Source of the DNA: Polyangium mundeleinium | Lineage (GTDB): Bacteria > Myxococcota_A > Polyangia > Polyangiales > Polyangiaceae | Reading direction: 5' to 3' | Length of the DNA stretch: 64,000 nucleotides | Assembly: GCF_028369105.1 (NCBI RefSeq) | Contig: NZ_JAQNDO010000001.1 | Coordinates: forward strand, 1,651,711 to 1,715,710 | In this document: positions 26,576-36,297 of the stretch, in pieces | How positions within the stretch are numbered: position 1 is the stretch's first letter | Layout: each line of letters opens with the position of its first letter | Made by a program: the position numbers and the translations under genes | Notes under the pieces: generated by a model | Database searches by the model: none | What the model saw: the letters and a program-made list of their open reading frames with translations, nothing else | What the model was told of the DNA's origin: nothing

Positions 26576-28675
26576 TCACTGGCTGAAGGCGGCCTCGATC
26601 TTCTCCCAAACGGCCGGCGCGACGCCGACCTCGAGGTGCCCGAACGCGACGCCTTCTTGCTTCGAGCGTGACGCCTTCGCGTCCGCCGGCCAGCCCTGCG
26701 TGAGCTGATCCCGCGCGGCGATGCTGACGTCGAAGAGCACGCCGTCGCCCTTCGGATCGCAGGTCGGGCACTCCATGCCGTCGATCTCGAAGATCGTGCC
26801 GGGCGCGCCGGGCTTCTGGCCGTGCACCACGTAGAGGGATTCGAGGTCGGGGCTCAGCCCGTGGCCCTTCAACCGCTCGATGAAGTTGCCGCCCATTTCC
26901 ATGACCGCCGCGATGCCGATGCCGTCCATGAGCGTGTACGTCGCGTATCCGAACGAGTAGTCCTCGGCGTGCTTCGTGTCGTACGAGACGTGCTTCGCCT
27001 TGCAGGGTGAGGTCGCGGGATCGTAGGAGGCGGCGCGGCAGGTGATGTGCGCGTCGTCGTCGTCGACCCATCCGCCGGTCCCAGGAAGCCCGGCCGGGTT
27101 GTAGCCGAGCTTGTAGATGCTCACCCAGTCGCGCCACTTCGATTCGTCCGTGTCGAGCTCGGACCAATCGTACGAGGCTGGATCGTCCTGCCGGTTCGGC
27201 AGGGGATAAAACGAGCGCAGGTCGTACGCCGTCTGAAGCTGCCCGAGGTAGGCCGAGACGTACGCGCCGGATTCGTCGATCGAGCCCCACATCGCGTGGT
27301 TGTACTGATCGAAATCGAACGTTGCCGCATTCGCGCCGTCCCCCACGTTGAGCGCCTCCAGGCTCGCCTGGGAGACGGGCTTGCCCGCCTCGTCGAGGCC
27401 CGTGATGTTCGAGGTGTAGATACGGTTGAAGTAGTCGGGCCACATCGCGCCGCGGTTCTCGCAGGCCGAGTAGGCGTACGGGTTCGGGAAGATCGAGTTC
27501 GGCCCGGCGGCATACCCGAACGTCACGCATTGCACCGCGCTCATCCAGCCCCAGGTCACCGGGCCCTGGCCGATCGGCGCCGCGTCGGGCGTGCTGTAGA
27601 TGATCAGGTTGTTGAACGGGTGCCGGAAGTTCAGGTCGATGCCGAGGTGCGGACCCGAGAGCGCCACGTACGTGCGCACGTCCTTGCGGAAGGCGGGCAC
27701 GTTCTTCGCGGAATCCGCGGCGACGCGCTCGAAATGCTTGGATCCCCAATCCTTCCAGCTCGAAACGTTCGAGAGGTAGACGTCCGCCGAGAGCACGCCC
27801 TTGCTCCAGGCCACGATGTCGACCTTGGGCTGACCCACGAGCGCGGAGACGCGGCGGATCACGTTCGCCAGGTTCGTCGCCTGGTTGAAGTTGTCGCCGT
27901 GGAACGTGCCGAACGTGAGCGCGTACGTGCAATGCCCGCGCTCCTCCAGCCATTGCACGAAGCCCGTCTTCTGCGCCGTGTCCGGGTACGCGTTGCCCGC
28001 GCCGTCGTCGCCGCCGGGCAGGAGCCAGACGTTGCCGTTTTGCATCGCGCCGTGCACGAGCAGCACGGGCGTCTTCGTCTTGTCGCACGAGAGCGACGCC
28101 GTCTTCGGGCCGTGGTGCAAAAGGACGAACCGCGCCTCGGGCCGCATCGGCCCCTTCTTGCCGCAGGCCGGCGCGCCCGATTTCCCCACCTCGCCGGCAC
28201 ACGCGTCCTTGTAATGGATGTTGAAGCCGTCGACGAGCTCCTGGTTGAGCGCGCCGAAATACGTCTTCAGCTTGTACGTGTCGTCCTCGAACGTGTCCTC
28301 CCAGCGGAGCTTCTGCGTGCGGACGTTGTAGCCCTCCGTGCGGTAGCGCTGGAGGCCCTCGACGAGCTCGATCTTGCCCCAGGACCAGGACGGCGGGGTG
28401 ATCGCGCCGACGACGCGGTAATCGTCGACGTATTCGCCGGCCGCGGGCGGATCGAAATAGGCGTCGTACGCCGGATCGAACGCATCCGCGGGCGGATACG
28501 GCACGCTGCCGCCTTGCCCGCCCGCGCCGCCTTGCCCGCCTGCGCCGCCCGGCCCATTTCCGCCCGAGGCTCCCTGGCCCCCCTGGCCGCCCGTCGCCTC
28601 GGGATCCGGGGTCGGCCCGCAGGCCGCCGCCAGAAGCAAGAAAAGCACGCCCACGGAAACCTCACGCAAAGCCAT
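26576..28675 (-). CDS. Alpha/beta-hydrolase (lipase-like) lipoprotein
   Basis: A 699-residue lipoprotein: lipobox LAAAC, a Gly/Gln-rich linker (GGQGGQGASGGNG), then a lipase-like alpha/beta-hydrolase. VLLVHGAMQNGNVWLL carries the oxyanion HG, and IVAWSKGVLSADVY holds the nucleophile Ser in AWSKG, a variant of GxSxG. The catalytic Asp and His were not assigned. It may attack lipids or esters outside the cell, as expected of a predator. GGAGG upstream of ATG 28675 fixes the start. A neighbouring lipoprotein with a similar Gly linker lies upstream. Confidence 0.75.
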   Translation of the reverse strand: MALREVSVGVLFLLLAAACGPTPDPEATGGQGGQGASGGNGPGGAGGQGGAGGQGGSVPYPPADAFDPAYDAYFDPPAAGEYVDDYRVVGAITPPSWSWGKIELVEGLQRYRTEGYNVRTQKLRWEDTFEDDTYKLKTYFGALNQELVDGFNIHYKDACAGEVGKSGAPACGKKGPMRPEARFVLLHHGPKTASLSCDKTKTPVLLVHGAMQNGNVWLLPGGDDGAGNAYPDTAQKTGFVQWLEERGHCTYALTFGTFHGDNFNQATNLANVIRRVSALVGQPKVDIVAWSKGVLSADVYLSNVSSWKDWGSKHFERVAADSAKNVPAFRKDVRTYVALSGPHLGIDLNFRHPFNNLIIYSTPDAAPIGQGPVTWGWMSAVQCVTFGYAAGPNSIFPNPYAYSACENRGAMWPDYFNRIYTSNITGLDEAGKPVSQASLEALNVGDGANAATFDFDQYNHAMWGSIDESGAYVSAYLGQLQTAYDLRSFYPLPNRQDDPASYDWSELDTDESKWRDWVSIYKLGYNPAGLPGTGGWVDDDDAHITCRAASYDPATSPCKAKHVSYDTKHAEDYSFGYATYTLMDGIGIAAVMEMGGNFIERLKGHGLSPDLESLYVVHGQKPGAPGTIFEIDGMECPTCDPKGDGVLFDVSIAARDQLTQGWPADAKASRSKQEGVAFGHLEVGVAPAVWEKIEAAFSQ

Positions 28676-28732
28676 GGCAAACCTCCGGAAATCGTATCGA
28701 GCGTAGGCGCGCGGGGGCAGGAAGGCAAGCGT

Positions 28733-28764
28733 CGTCTGCGGCGGTGCAACAAGCACCGCAGACG
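28733..28764 (-). terminator. Hairpin in the gap downstream of the NHL-like lipoprotein
   Basis: CGTCTGCGG...GCACCGCAGACG form a 12-bp stem with a 3-nt bulge and a 5-nt loop. It lies in the 168-bp gap between two minus-strand genes and would end transcripts of the upstream one. No T-run follows. Confidence 0.45.
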
Positions 28765-28843
28765 AGAGATCGAGGTTACGATGGGGGAGAAGGGAGGAGA
28801 TTGCTGCGGTGCAGCAGATGGCCGGACGAGATGTACGGCGGCT

Positions 28844-29974
28844 TTACTTGGCCTTGTTGAGGGGGATACGCACGAGGCCGGGGATGCCGCCCTTGTTGTA
28901 CGTGGTGTGGGCCGAGTTCGTGACGTAGAGGTGGCGCCCCTTCTTCGTCTCGCCAATCGCAATGGCCGAGGGCTCGTAAAGCCCGGTCTCGGCGAGGACC
29001 TGCATCCCGCCGGTGAACTCGACGCGCGTGATCTTGTCGATGCGCCGGACCGCGAGCATCAGGCTGAGGCTTGCGGGATCCTCGATGATGCTCTCGGCGC
29101 CGCCGAGCGTCCCGCAGTCCGGGCCCGAGACCATGTCCGGCAGGAGCTCGCTGGTCTGGCCGTCGAACGTGCCCTGGAAGATGTACGCGCGGTCGGCGTT
29201 CGTCGCGAAGAACGTGTTGCCGGAGATAGCCGTGCTCGTGACGCCGTACGAAAGGAACTCGCCGTACGCGCAGGCCGACGTCTGGTCGCCCGAGAGGAGC
29301 TGCGCGACGCCCGGATCATCGGTGATCCCGTTCGGCGAGACGACGTAGATCCGCGCCGCGTTCGGGACGGAGATGAGGCCGTATCCCGAGGAATGGAACG
29401 CGATATGCCGCGGAAAGCTCATCGAAGGGTGCGAGCTCCAGAGCGTGGCCGTGCCGCCGCCCGGGGGGAACTTGTAGATGCCCGGCATGAACTTCCCCGG
29501 GTCCTCGCTCTTCACCGCGATATAAACGTTCTTCTGCGCGTCGAGGGCGACACCCTGCGGGAACGCGATCCCGATCTCCCCCGGAATCTCGCCGTAATCG
29601 GTCACGGCGCCGGTCTCGAGGTCGACCTTCACGACCTTGGGGGCCACGGAGTAACCCACGTACGCCGTGGTCCCGTCGATCGCGAGGCCCTCCGGCAGCT
29701 CGCCGAGCGCAGGGTTGAACTTCGCGACCTCTTCGGGCACCGCGGGGTAGACGATCGGGGCGTCGCCGCCGTCTCCGCCGTCGCCGCCCGCGCCGCCCAT
29801 GCCGCCCGCCGCGCCGGTGCCGCCGTCGCCGCCCTCGCCGCCCGCGCCGCTCGGGTTGTTGTTCGAGCCATCCGAGCAAGCCACGGCGAGCGAGGCGAGC
29901 GCGACGCCGAGGCACGAGAGAAGCACGCGCCCGAACGGGCGCTCGATCGATTGCCGATCGTCCTTCGATTTCAT
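28844..29974 (-). CDS. Beta-propeller (NHL/SMP-30-like) lipoprotein
   Basis: A 376-residue lipoprotein with lipobox LAVAC, a Gly-rich linker (GGEGGDGGTGAAGGMGG) and a mature six-bladed propeller-like domain. Blades read ELPEGLAIDGTTAYVGY, FPQGVALDAQKNVYIAV and PRHIAFHSSGYGLISV. It resembles SMP-30/NHL proteins but the metal ligands of gluconolactonases are not evident, so enzyme activity is unsure. ATG 29974 with GGAGG about 6 nt upstream is the start. The same linker style as at 28.6 kb suggests a shared surface location. Confidence 0.7.
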   Translation of the reverse strand: MKSKDDRQSIERPFGRVLLSCLGVALASLAVACSDGSNNNPSGAGGEGGDGGTGAAGGMGGAGGDGGDGGDAPIVYPAVPEEVAKFNPALGELPEGLAIDGTTAYVGYSVAPKVVKVDLETGAVTDYGEIPGEIGIAFPQGVALDAQKNVYIAVKSEDPGKFMPGIYKFPPGGGTATLWSSHPSMSFPRHIAFHSSGYGLISVPNAARIYVVSPNGITDDPGVAQLLSGDQTSACAYGEFLSYGVTSTAISGNTFFATNADRAYIFQGTFDGQTSELLPDMVSGPDCGTLGGAESIIEDPASLSLMLAVRRIDKITRVEFTGGMQVLAETGLYEPSAIAIGETKKGRHLYVTNSAHTTYNKGGIPGLVRIPLNKAK

Positions 29975-30047
29975 GAAAAGAACCTCCAACCGCGGGAGGC
30001 TACCAGCCGGCCTGGTCGGGCCGCAAGCCGACTGTCGCGCGAGCGGA

Positions 30048-30395
30048 TCAGGCGAGCTCGAGCTTGCCGTGATCGTCGCAATGCCCGCCGTGCGGGTGAT
30101 GCAGATGCCCGCCGACGAGGTAATCGACGTGATCCCCGTGCGGGACGCCCTCGTGTCCGCACGCAGGGCCGTGCGCGTGGCCCTGCGTGTGCCCGCCGCA
30201 GGCGTGCGAGGGCGTGCATTCGTCGCGGTTCGCCTGGGTTACGGAAATGACGTGCTCGTCCGTGTGATCGCCGTGCGCGTGGTGCAGGTGTCCGTCGTGC
30301 AGATAATCGGTGTGCCCCTGGTGCCGGATCGCCGTGTGCCCGCAGCCATCGCCGTGCTGGTGGTCGTGGCTGCCGTGCGTGGGGTGGTCGTGCAT
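30048..30395 (-). CDS. His-rich metal-binding protein
   Basis: A 115-residue protein with over a quarter His. Two repeats are clear: HTDYLHDGHLHHAHGDH and HVDYLVGGHLHHPHGGH, each about 20 residues, joined by a segment with Cys residues. Such proteins bind zinc, nickel or copper and may buffer or chaperone metal. No signal is seen. GGAAGGAGG before the ATG at 30395 decides the start and excludes the longer frame. The divergent MFS gene begins 165 bp away; no metal regulator is nearby. Confidence 0.75.
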   Translation of the reverse strand: MHDHPTHGSHDHQHGDGCGHTAIRHQGHTDYLHDGHLHHAHGDHTDEHVISVTQANRDECTPSHACGGHTQGHAHGPACGHEGVPHGDHVDYLVGGHLHHPHGGHCDDHGKLELA

Positions 30396-30559
30396 CGCTT
30401 TCCTCCTTCCCACTGCTTGGCGCTGGCGAGCGGAGGACGGTACCCCGGGTTTGCCGGGGCCCCATCGCGGGAAACACCGGTGCTCGGCCGTGCTCGGCCA
30501 TTGCCGCGCAGCGCGTCGGTTGCGGCGGCCCGAGCGGTCGCGCACAGTTCGGCCCCCTC

Positions 30560-31726
30560 GTGCCCGGCGTCGTCGCGCTCCGCCTCTACTACCTCGCGAG
30601 CTTCGCGGTGATCGGCGTGTATTTGCCGTTTTTCCCGCCGTGGCTCGCGGCGCGTGGCATCGAGGGCGTGTCCTTCGGCCTGCTCACGGCCACGTTTCCG
30701 GCGATGAGCGTGATCGGCCCGCCGGTGTTCGGGCTCGTGGCCGACGCGCTCGGCCTGCGTGGCCACCTCCTGCGTGTCGCGTGCGCCGGGGCGTTCGTTG
30801 GGTTTGCCGGGGTCGCGGCGCTCGCGGGCGGCGGGGGCGCGAGCTTCGCCGCGTTGCTCTTGCCGGTCGTCGTCTTCGGGTTCTTCCGCTCCCCCATGTC
30901 CATGCTGGCCGACGTCGTGGCCCTCGAAGCGGCCCGCGAGGGGCACGTGCCCTACGGCGCGACGCGCCTCTTCGGCTCGATGGGGTTTCTCGTCGCCGCG
31001 GTCCTCGCCGGCGGCCTCGAACCGACCTCCGCCGTGCAAGTCCCGCTCGCCATCGCCGCGCTCCTCCTCGTCACGCTCGGCGTCACCTTCGCGCTCCCTT
31101 CCCGCGTGCCCGTCCCCGCGAGACCCTCGGCTGCGCAGATCCGAGCGCTGCTCGCGAGCGCCGACGTGCGCCTCTTTCTCGCCTCGGCGTTCTTCGCCCA
31201 GGTCGCTTTCGCCTGTTACGACCAGTGCTTCTCGCTCCACCTGCTCGCGCGGGGCGCCTCGCCGCGGGTCCTCGGCGTGACCTGGGCCGTCGGCGTCTTC
31301 GCCGAGGTCGTGCTCATGGCCAACGCCGGCGCCCTCGCGTCCCGCGTCCGTGCCCCCGTGCTCCTCGCCGTCGCGTACGGGGTCGCGGCGCTCCGCTGGA
31401 TCCTCATCGGGTTCGTCCCGGGCTTCTTGCCGCTCCTCGTGCTCCAGCCGCTGCACGGGATCGCCTTTGGGCTCGCGTGGATCTCAGCTCTCGCTTACGT
31501 GAAAGATCGTGCGCCGAAGCACCTGCTCGGGACGGCGCAGGGCGTGTTCGTGGCCACGGTCTCGGCGGGCTCCGTCACCGGGATGCTCGGCTGGATCCAC
31601 GTCTATCGCCGCGGGGGCGGGGCCGTCGCGTTCGGGGGCGCCGCGCTCATGTCCGCGATCGCGTGCGGCATCGCGATCGCCTTCGCGCGCCGCACGCGTG
31701 CAGGGCAGAACGAGGCCGCTGCCTGA
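30560..31726 (+). CDS. MFS transporter (MFS_1-like, nucleoside/phenylpropionate permease type)
   Basis: A 388-residue, 12-helix permease. The start LRLYYLASFAVIGVYLPFF is the hallmark of the MFS_1-like/3-phenylpropionate transporter group, and FFRSPMSMLADVVALE and GATRLFGSMGFL are also characteristic. It sits in the inner membrane; the substrate is unknown. The start is GTG 30560 with no strong ribosome site, directly before the first helix. It is followed by glmS after 106 bp. Confidence 0.83.
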   Translation: MPGVVALRLYYLASFAVIGVYLPFFPPWLAARGIEGVSFGLLTATFPAMSVIGPPVFGLVADALGLRGHLLRVACAGAFVGFAGVAALAGGGGASFAALLLPVVVFGFFRSPMSMLADVVALEAAREGHVPYGATRLFGSMGFLVAAVLAGGLEPTSAVQVPLAIAALLLVTLGVTFALPSRVPVPARPSAAQIRALLASADVRLFLASAFFAQVAFACYDQCFSLHLLARGASPRVLGVTWAVGVFAEVVLMANAGALASRVRAPVLLAVAYGVAALRWILIGFVPGFLPLLVLQPLHGIAFGLAWISALAYVKDRAPKHLLGTAQGVFVATVSAGSVTGMLGWIHVYRRGGGAVAFGGAALMSAIACGIAIAFARRTRAGQNEAAA

Positions 31727-31832
31727 CGTCCGTCGAGGCGCCTCCCGACGCCAAACTTTTTTCGCTCGGCGCCACGGCTCGGGTTACACCTCGGCAGCGG
31801 CGGGCGTGCCGCTCTCCGAAGCGAGGCATCCG

Positions 31833-33665
<1,833 letters not shown>

Positions 33666-33671
33666 ACACGA

Positions 33672-33699
33672 GGGGGCACCCCCGTCGCGAGGTGCCCCC
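33672..33699. terminator. GC-rich hairpin between convergent genes
   Basis: GGGGGCACC (33672-33680) pairs with GGTGCCCCC (33691-33699) with a 10-nt loop, 6 bp after the glmS stop and 9 bp before the stop of the opposite gene. It probably ends transcripts from both sides. Confidence 0.6.
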
Positions 33700-33708
33700 C
33701 GGCCGGCC

Positions 33709-34116
33709 TCAGGCCGCCTTCTCGTCTTTCCCACCGCCGCTGAGCCCCTCTTCCTTGAGGGCGCCGCTCACCGCCTGAACGACGTTCGCCATCGAGGGGA
33801 ACGACTCGTCTTCGAGATCCTCGATGATCTGGCGAAGCGAGACGGGCTGCCCCTTGCGATACTCGATCGTCTGGTTGCCCGCCCGCGCGAGCAGGTCTTG
33901 CTTCGTCACGGGGAACGCCAGGCCGGAGAGCGCCTGCGTGATCGCGCCGATGCCGAACGCCGTCCCCTCGGGCGGCCCCGGCTTGTCGTAGGCCTGTCCG
34001 CGGACCTCCTTCCGATCGCGGAGGTCTCGCTGGTGTTGAACCTCCTTGCCGCCGAGGTGACCCGCCTCTTGGACGGTCATCGTGCCCTTGCTCTCATCCT
34101 TGTTTTTTTCGGCCAT
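33709..34116 (-). CDS. DUF2795 protein with a KGG-type leader
   Basis: A 135-residue protein. The first 30 residues, with GTMTVQEAGHLGGKE, are clearly the leader of the KGG stress proteins at 5968-6572, but no KGG repeats follow. Instead the body has a DUF2795-like unit, ITQALSGLAFPVTKQDLLARA, and IEDLEDESFPSMANVVQAV. It thus looks like a fusion of the stress leader with another soluble domain. No membrane segment. It is divergent from a small gene (34330) that also looks stress-related. Its role is unknown; stress protection is inference. Confidence 0.75.
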   Translation of the reverse strand: MAEKNKDESKGTMTVQEAGHLGGKEVQHQRDLRDRKEVRGQAYDKPGPPEGTAFGIGAITQALSGLAFPVTKQDLLARAGNQTIEYRKGQPVSLRQIIEDLEDESFPSMANVVQAVSGALKEEGLSGGGKDEKAA

Positions 34117-34329
34117 GGTCTATCTCCTCGCGTGGCGTGCGGCCAACCGGATGCGGAGTGGCTCGGTCTCGCCGCATTCGTTGGGCGCAGGAAGACCCGC
34201 GTCCAGGGTTTGGCCGAGTGATCCATTGCGGTTGCGCTCGGCGCGCCGCATCGCGGGCGGCCCGGCCCGTTCTTCGCTCCTCTTGCGGTCTGCGGCGAGG
34301 CGGGCATGAGACCTGCGGGAGGAAACCTC

Positions 34330-34575
34330 ATGGCGCAGAACTGGAACCCCCGGGATCAAAACGAGCGAACGGCCCAGCCCGAGAAGCCGAGCGGATGCAC
34401 GCCGGCGGACGAGCCCGAGCACGGCCGGCCGCCGATCGCCTGGGAAGAAGGCGAGCCCCGGGTGCTCGAGCCCAAAACGGTCGCGGACGAGCGCGTGGAC
34501 GAGGCGTCCGAGGAGTCCTTCCCCGCCAGTGATCCGCCCGCCTGGACGTCGAGGAAATCCGCTGGCACGAAGTGA
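34330..34575 (+). CDS. Small acidic hypothetical protein with EESFPASDPPAW motif
   Basis: An 81-residue hydrophilic protein. The segment DEASEESFPASDPPAWT is a conserved C-terminal motif of small uncharacterised proteins widespread in Proteobacteria, often linked to stress regulons. GGGAGG sits 7 nt before ATG 34330, which supports it over the upstream ATG at 34306. The protein is probably unfolded or only partly ordered. Confidence 0.7.
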   Translation: MAQNWNPRDQNERTAQPEKPSGCTPADEPEHGRPPIAWEEGEPRVLEPKTVADERVDEASEESFPASDPPAWTSRKSAGTK

Positions 34576-34778
34576 CGGGCCCTGCCCCGGGACGCTCGGG
34601 GGCCCGCTCGGGCGCGCCGGGCTCCGCCCCCAAACCTCGGTCCCAAAATGGCCCACCCCCTCGACGAGGACCTTGCTGCCCGTGTGAATGTCGGCAAAAT
34701 GTTGCGCTTGCGCGCCCACGCCTCGCGTGTACCCGCAAGGAAGCTTCCATCCCCCGCTAACGAAGAATCCCCCTTCTT

Positions 34779-36086
34779 ATGGGCCAAGTCACGTCCCCCT
34801 TCGATCGCCGCCGCCTCCTCCAAGGGTTTGGGGCCTTGTTCCTCGCCTCGGCGTGCTGCCCGACGCCCGCGTCGGGCGGCGCGGAGACGAAGGTAGCGCC
34901 GAGGCCGCCCGCGCCCTCGACGGGGCCGCTCGTGCTGGACGCCCCCGAGAACGTGGGCATGTCCTTCGCGCGGCTGCAGGACGCGTTTGCGCGCCTCGAG
35001 CGCCGCGTGAACGACGAGGCCTTCCCGGGATTCGCGGCCCTCGTGGCGCGGCACGGCAAGATCGTCGCGGAGCACGCGTACGGCAAGAAGGTCCGCGGGG
35101 GCGGCGACCCCGTCACGCTCGACACTCTCTTTGACCTCGAATCAATGACGAAGGTCGTGTCGACGGCCATTTCGGTGCTCGTCCTCGTCGACCAGGGCAA
35201 GCTCCGCCTCGACGATCCGGTTGTCAAGTACCTGACGACGTTCAAGGGGGAGGGGAAGGAGCGGGTGACGGTGCGGGACATGCTCCGGTATTCGTCGGGG
35301 CTGCCGCTCGACAACCGTATCTACGAGGGGAAGCCGGACGAGATATGGCGGAAAATGGCGGCGACACCACTCGAATATCCACCAGGGACGAAGGTCGAAT
35401 ACAGCGACCTCACGTATCGCCTGCTCGGCAAGCTCGTGGAGGTGGCCTCGGGCACGACGCTCGACGTGGTCGCCCGTGACCATGTGTGGCGGCCGCTCGG
35501 AATGGTCGACACGACGTACAATCCTCCCCCGGCGCTCCTGCCGCGCATCGCGGCGACGGGCCCCACGGAGCGGCGCAGCGCGGTCGTGCGGGGCGCGGTG
35601 CAGGATGATCTGGACTTTCTGCTCGGCGGCGTGTGCGGCTGCGACGGCGCGTTCTCCACGGTGAAGGACGTGGCCACGTTTTGCCAGATGGTGCTCAGCG
35701 GCGGCACGTATGCCGGAAGGCGCATCCTCGCGCCGGAGCTCGCCGCCGAGATGGTCGCGGATCAGACGCCGTTCGTCGACGCGGGCAAGACGGACACGTC
35801 GCCGCTGATGAACCTGATGTCGACGCCGAAGGGCTTTGGCTGGGAGCTCTTCACGCCGCGATTTTCGAACGGCGGCACGCGCCTCTCGCCGGGCTCGTAT
35901 GGCAAGGCGGGCGGCGCGGGCACGTACATGTGGGTCGATCCTTCGCGGCAGCTCTTCGCCGTCCTGCTCACGAACCACGGCCTGCCCCAGCCCTTCGACG
36001 AGCGCGGGTGGGATCGGCTCCTCGACACGACGAGCTGCGGGGAATTCTTCGACGGCGTGGTCGGAGCCGTGACCGACGGCGCCTGA
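34779..36086 (+). CDS. Serine hydrolase of the beta-lactamase class C family
   Basis: A 435-residue exported enzyme. A signal with DRRRLLQGFGALFLASACC is either Tat-like or a lipoprotein signal. The active-site motifs are Ser122-Met-Thr-Lys125 in DLESMTKV and Tyr208-Ser-Asp in VEYSDLTY. The third motif was not assigned with certainty. Family members are esterases, D-amino-acid peptidases or transpeptidase-like hydrolases; this one is not a resistance enzyme by any visible sign. There is no clear Shine-Dalgarno at ATG 34779. Confidence 0.82.
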   Translation: MGQVTSPFDRRRLLQGFGALFLASACCPTPASGGAETKVAPRPPAPSTGPLVLDAPENVGMSFARLQDAFARLERRVNDEAFPGFAALVARHGKIVAEHAYGKKVRGGGDPVTLDTLFDLESMTKVVSTAISVLVLVDQGKLRLDDPVVKYLTTFKGEGKERVTVRDMLRYSSGLPLDNRIYEGKPDEIWRKMAATPLEYPPGTKVEYSDLTYRLLGKLVEVASGTTLDVVARDHVWRPLGMVDTTYNPPPALLPRIAATGPTERRSAVVRGAVQDDLDFLLGGVCGCDGAFSTVKDVATFCQMVLSGGTYAGRRILAPELAAEMVADQTPFVDAGKTDTSPLMNLMSTPKGFGWELFTPRFSNGGTRLSPGSYGKAGGAGTYMWVDPSRQLFAVLLTNHGLPQPFDERGWDRLLDTTSCGEFFDGVVGAVTDGA

Positions 36087-36297
36087 GCTCTTCGCCTCGC
36101 CGGGCTGATCCGCCTCTCCACCGCAGGCTCGGCGTTCCTCCGCCTCCTTCCAGAGGCGATCTCCTGGCGCAAGCCTGCCGCTCGACCGCGTGTCGGACAC
36201 GGTCCGATTCGAAGGGTTGCATCGTGGCTCGCCCGCGACGTAACGAGGAATCCCGGCGCGTCCTCTCGCCGTCTCTTTCCAAGAAGGAACTCACGTG

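Noticed and set aside
31727..31832. A possible glmS ribozyme before glmS
   Set aside because: The leader is short and no ribozyme core could be traced; the element is mainly from Gram-positives.
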